This document shows, one piece after another, positions 7,125 through 8,710 of a stretch of 8,710 nt of DNA; the stretch's first letter is position 1; each line of letters starts with the position of its first letter. The stretch spans positions 15,085 through 23,794 of the forward strand of contig CAJURV010000029.1 in assembly GCA_910588925.1 (NCBI GenBank), in the 5' to 3' direction. Source of the DNA: an uncultured Rikenellaceae bacterium. GTDB taxonomy: Bacteria > Bacteroidota > Bacteroidia > Bacteroidales > Rikenellaceae. A model generated the notes under the pieces. That model made no database searches, was not told where the DNA came from, and worked only from the letters and a program-made list of their open reading frames with translations. A program made the translations under genes and the position numbers.

Positions 7125-8033
7125 ATGCCCATGGATAAGAAACGCTCCTCCATATACAAATCGCCCGAAATATATTCGATAGAGGACGAAGTGGTATTCG
7201 CCCGGATAGACCACCGTCTCGAAGCCGACCTTCTTCACGGCCTCAACACCGTACACCTTCCGTCGCACAAGAATGCCGCTATGGTATTCCTGTTGCTCAC
7301 AGGCGGAAAGGTAGAGGCCGTAATAGACACGCCGGTAGTATGCGAGGCCGGCGGCAACAACTTCATGTGCATACCCATGACGGGGCGCACTCTACGACTG
7401 ACAGCCTCCCGCGACACATCCGGATATATGCTGATGATATCCAAACGTTTTGCCGACAACATGATAAAAGGGCGCAAAATACTCTCCATACCTCAACTGA
7501 TGAGTATGCGGCACTACCGTACGGTCGGATTCTCGGGAGACGACCTCGAGGTGATACGCAGATGTATGGAGGAGATAGAACATCGCTTCTCCGACGACAA
7601 GAATCTGTTTTGCGTGGAACTCACCCGCATGGCCATAATGACGTTCCTTTACGAAAACATAAACATTGTATTGACCCACGTAAGAATAGTTCCGGAAAAA
7701 AGCGTCTATGACCGTAAGGAGAGGATGGTCGGCCGGTTCGTGGAGCTGTTGATGTCCGACGTAGAGGAACATCACGACGTCGGATATTACGCCGACCGTC
7801 TATGCGTCACGCCGCACTATCTCTCCAAGGTGCTGAAGTCGGTATTGAACAAATCGGCCGGAGAGATAATAGACGAAATGCTCGTAGAGAGAGCCATAAC
7901 CATATTACGCGAACCCGACTCCACAGCGCAACAAGTAGCCGACAGACTTAGATTTTCGGATCAATCGTCGTTCGGTAAATTCTTCAAACGGCATGTAGGA
8001 GTGTCGCCTATGAGATTCAAGAAAGGGATTTGA
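7125..8033 (+). CDS. AraC/XylS-family transcriptional regulator
   Basis: This encodes 302 aa from the ATG at 7125. A second in-frame ATG at 7131 would remove two residues and cannot be excluded; there is no Shine-Dalgarno sequence at either. Residues 1 to about 190 form a divergent sensor domain with cupin-like strands (AAMVFLLLTGGKVEAVID, NNFMCIPMTGRTLRLT). The C-terminal 100 residues carry the AraC DNA-binding domain: first helix-turn-helix at about 220-241 (YYADRLCVTPHYLSKVLKSVLN), linker helix at 245-263 (AGEIIDEMLVERAITILRE), second helix-turn-helix at about 268-291, ending with the family signature FSDQSSFGKFFKRHVGVSPMRFK. It is transcribed divergently from the pump operon across a 278-nt region with repeated operator-like sites, so it is the likely local activator. 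The effector is unknown. Ile codons are 19 ATA, 2 ATT and no ATC. Confidence 0.93.
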   Translation: MPMDKKRSSIYKSPEIYSIEDEVVFARIDHRLEADLLHGLNTVHLPSHKNAAMVFLLLTGGKVEAVIDTPVVCEAGGNNFMCIPMTGRTLRLTASRDTSGYMLMISKRFADNMIKGRKILSIPQLMSMRHYRTVGFSGDDLEVIRRCMEEIEHRFSDDKNLFCVELTRMAIMTFLYENINIVLTHVRIVPEKSVYDRKERMVGRFVELLMSDVEEHHDVGYYADRLCVTPHYLSKVLKSVLNKSAGEIIDEMLVERAITILREPDSTAQQVADRLRFSDQSSFGKFFKRHVGVSPMRFKKGI

Positions 8034-8110
8034 CGAAGGCTTTGTTAAATTTATCTCTTGGGTAAACTCCCCGACGGGAGCCGTTCCATGGAGTATTACT
8101 TTTATCACTC

Positions 8111-8134
8111 GGGGGGGGACGCGGTCCCCTTTTT
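8111..8134 (+). terminator. Intrinsic terminator after the AraC-type gene
   Basis: GGGGAC (8115-8120), loop GCG, GTCCCC (8124-8129), then TTTTT (8130-8134). It is a compact GC-rich stem with an immediate U-tract, 78 nt beyond the stop codon, in a run of eight Gs. A smaller hairpin, CTCCC-CGAC-GGGAG (8067-8080), precedes it without a T-tract. Confidence 0.85.
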
Positions 8135-8166
8135 GATGTGCGTGATATTCAGTGAAGCCGAATATG

Positions 8167-8195
8167 TTGAAGTGAACACTTCATGTATATTTTTG
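8167..8195 (+). promoter_or_regulatory. Candidate promoter with an operator-like dyad in its spacer
   Basis: TTG (8167-8169), 18 nt, then TATTTTTG (8188-8195), an exact TAnnTTTG match, on the plus strand. The spacer is mostly filled by the inverted repeat TGAAGTG-AA-CACTTCA (8168-8183), with perfect 7-bp arms, where a repressor could occlude both elements. The start would be near 8202. No credible ORF follows within the window, so it may serve a noncoding RNA or a gene beyond 8710. Confidence 0.4.
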
Positions 8196-8263
8196 CGGCC
8201 AGAGAAAGTTTTGTTTAGTTGTGTAATATCCTATAAATGAAAGGTTAAACATTTACACTATTG

Positions 8264-8494
8264 GCTAGCGAGACGGGAAAGATGCCATAATGTTTCTTGA
8301 AGATATGCGCATTAGATAGGACCTGCTCTAGCGGGGCGATAGACCCGCTCCGCGAGAGTAACACGTACTTAACCGAACCTGTTCGCGGCACGGGGTGCCG
8401 CTCCGCAATAACTGCCACGAATTAACCAAACAGAGGTTGGAAAAACCGCTGGCGAGACGATAAAGAACATTGGGGCTTAACGATATGCGCATTA
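8264..8494 (+). repeat. Two copies of a 47-51-bp imperfect repeat
   Basis: Copy A (8264-8314) and copy B (8448-8494) both begin GCT, two bases, then CGAGACG and, two bases later, AAAGA, and both end with the identical 13-mer GATATGCGCATTA, which contains the palindrome ATGCGCAT. The middle differs. The copies are about 184 bp apart in the same orientation and bracket the hairpin units at 8319-8427. No function is recognised. Confidence 0.6.
8319..8427 (+). repeat. Tandem hairpin-bearing repeat units
   Basis: Unit 1 (8319-8374) and unit 2 (8375-8427) abut head to tail and agree at roughly 60% of positions. Each runs G-R-ACCTG-Y-TC, a hairpin, CCGCTCCGC, CACG and TTAACC in that order. The hairpin sits in the same place in both but with different stems: AGCGGG/CCCGCT (8330-8335 with 8344-8349) in unit 1 and GCGGCAC/GTGCCGC (8385-8391 with 8395-8401) in unit 2. 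Paired changes suggest the fold is conserved. More degenerate units may follow (8428-8497 with GGTT/AACC and CGAGA, ending ATTAACC; 8498-8533 with GCAAG/CTTGC, CCGAG and ACACAACC). Confidence 0.5.
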
Positions 8495-8543
8495 ACCGCA
8501 AGTCGCAGGCATCTTGCCCGAGTACACAACCGCAGACCGCAGG

Positions 8544-8629
8544 GCGCCGAACTTTTTCGGTAAGCCGAGCGCAATGAAACGAAGTTTCGATTGCCGAGGC
8601 GAGAAAAAGTGCGCGAAGCGAAGTTTTTT
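8544..8629 (+). repeat. Long interrupted palindrome followed by a T6 tract
   Basis: Nested arms fold around 8583: GCGC (8544-8547) with 8611-8614, ACTTTTTC (8551-8558) with GAAAAAGT (8603-8610), GCC (8564-8566) with GGC (8598-8600), GCAAT (8571-8575) with ATTGC (8590-8594), and GAAAC (8576-8580) with GTTTC (8584-8588). T6 follows at 8624-8629. It may be a strong terminator for a plus-strand transcript or part of a dispersed intergenic repeat. Confidence 0.5.
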
Positions 8630-8710
8630 AGACCTCAAAAATCGTCGATCGCGGGCGTGCGCCTCCGGAGCGAATGTGCTCACCGGAAGTTATTGAACTT
8701 AACTGAAAAT

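Larger units (their letters stand above)
8135..8710. other. Long noncoding stretch, possible structured RNA
   Basis: No ORF here looks like a real protein gene, and no tRNA, rRNA, tmRNA, SRP RNA or RNase P signature was found. The order is candidate promoter (8167-8195), repeat copy A, tandem hairpin units, repeat copy B, and long palindrome with T6 (to 8629). Further small dyads follow (GAGC/GCTC at about 8669-8682, AAGTT/AACTT near 8687-8700). A transcript of about 430 nt from 8202 to 8630 would be highly structured. A decayed mobile or repetitive element is the alternative. Confidence 0.35.

Noticed and set aside
8058..8240. A 60-aa plus-strand ORF after the AraC-type gene
   Set aside because: It runs straight through the intrinsic terminator and the candidate promoter and has no recognisable features.
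8320..8420. A possible tRNA or standard structural RNA
   Set aside because: No acceptor-stem pairing, no T-loop GGTTCRANYCC motif and no CCA end; no SRP, tmRNA or RNase P core motifs either.
8319..8533. Integron attC sites or a CRISPR array
   Set aside because: The TTAACC ends do not give paired GTTRRRY/RYYYAAC cores and no cassette ORFs lie between units; the units are degenerate and there are no constant repeats with unique spacers.
8492..8696. Two overlapping small ORFs on opposite strands (8492-8683 minus, 8514-8696 plus)
   Set aside because: Both are read through the long palindrome and are low-complexity Arg/Lys/Phe/Ser-rich; they look like by-products of the repeat.

Overview
The window looks like chromosomal DNA from a gut-type Bacteroidales bacterium. 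Three things point there: a NVEALA-family exported peptide, start sites without Shine-Dalgarno sequences, and promoter elements of the Bacteroidetes type (TTG, about 19 nt, TAnnTTTG). Isoleucine is written almost entirely as ATA in the genes checked. The genus cannot be fixed from this window.

Left edge (1-652, minus strand): a short accessory unit. A NVEALA-family peptide gene is followed, through an ATGA stop/start overlap, by a lipoprotein gene that runs off the window. The lipoprotein resembles the TolB-like six-bladed beta-propeller lipoproteins often found beside NVEALA genes. This part is visibly more AT-rich than the rest.

Centre (775-6906, minus strand): a four-gene tripartite efflux operon in the order outer-membrane factor (TolC family), periplasmic adaptor lipoprotein (HlyD/RND-MFP), inner-membrane RND transporter of 1044 aa, and a 98-aa PII-like small protein. 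A promoter is readable just upstream of the TolC-type gene, and a clear intrinsic terminator lies 21 nt after the PII-like gene. The first three proteins would form one trans-envelope pump. The PII-like protein is the candidate cytosolic sensor or modulator.

Right of centre (6923-8134, plus strand): a divergent AraC-family regulator with its own intrinsic terminator. The divergent intergenic region carries two imperfect direct copies of TATAATGGTT(n)TCGAAACA. One copy sits directly upstream of the operon promoter and the other at the predicted start of the regulator transcript, which suggests activation of the pump and autoregulation.

Right edge (8135-8710): about 575 nt with no credible protein gene but much structure. 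It holds a candidate promoter with a perfect 7-bp inverted repeat between its -33 and -7 elements, then a run of degenerate tandem units that each carry a hairpin, two copies of a separate 47-51-bp repeat, and a long palindrome followed by a T6 tract. It could be an undescribed structured RNA of about 430 nt or a decayed repeat element. This is the least explained part of the window.
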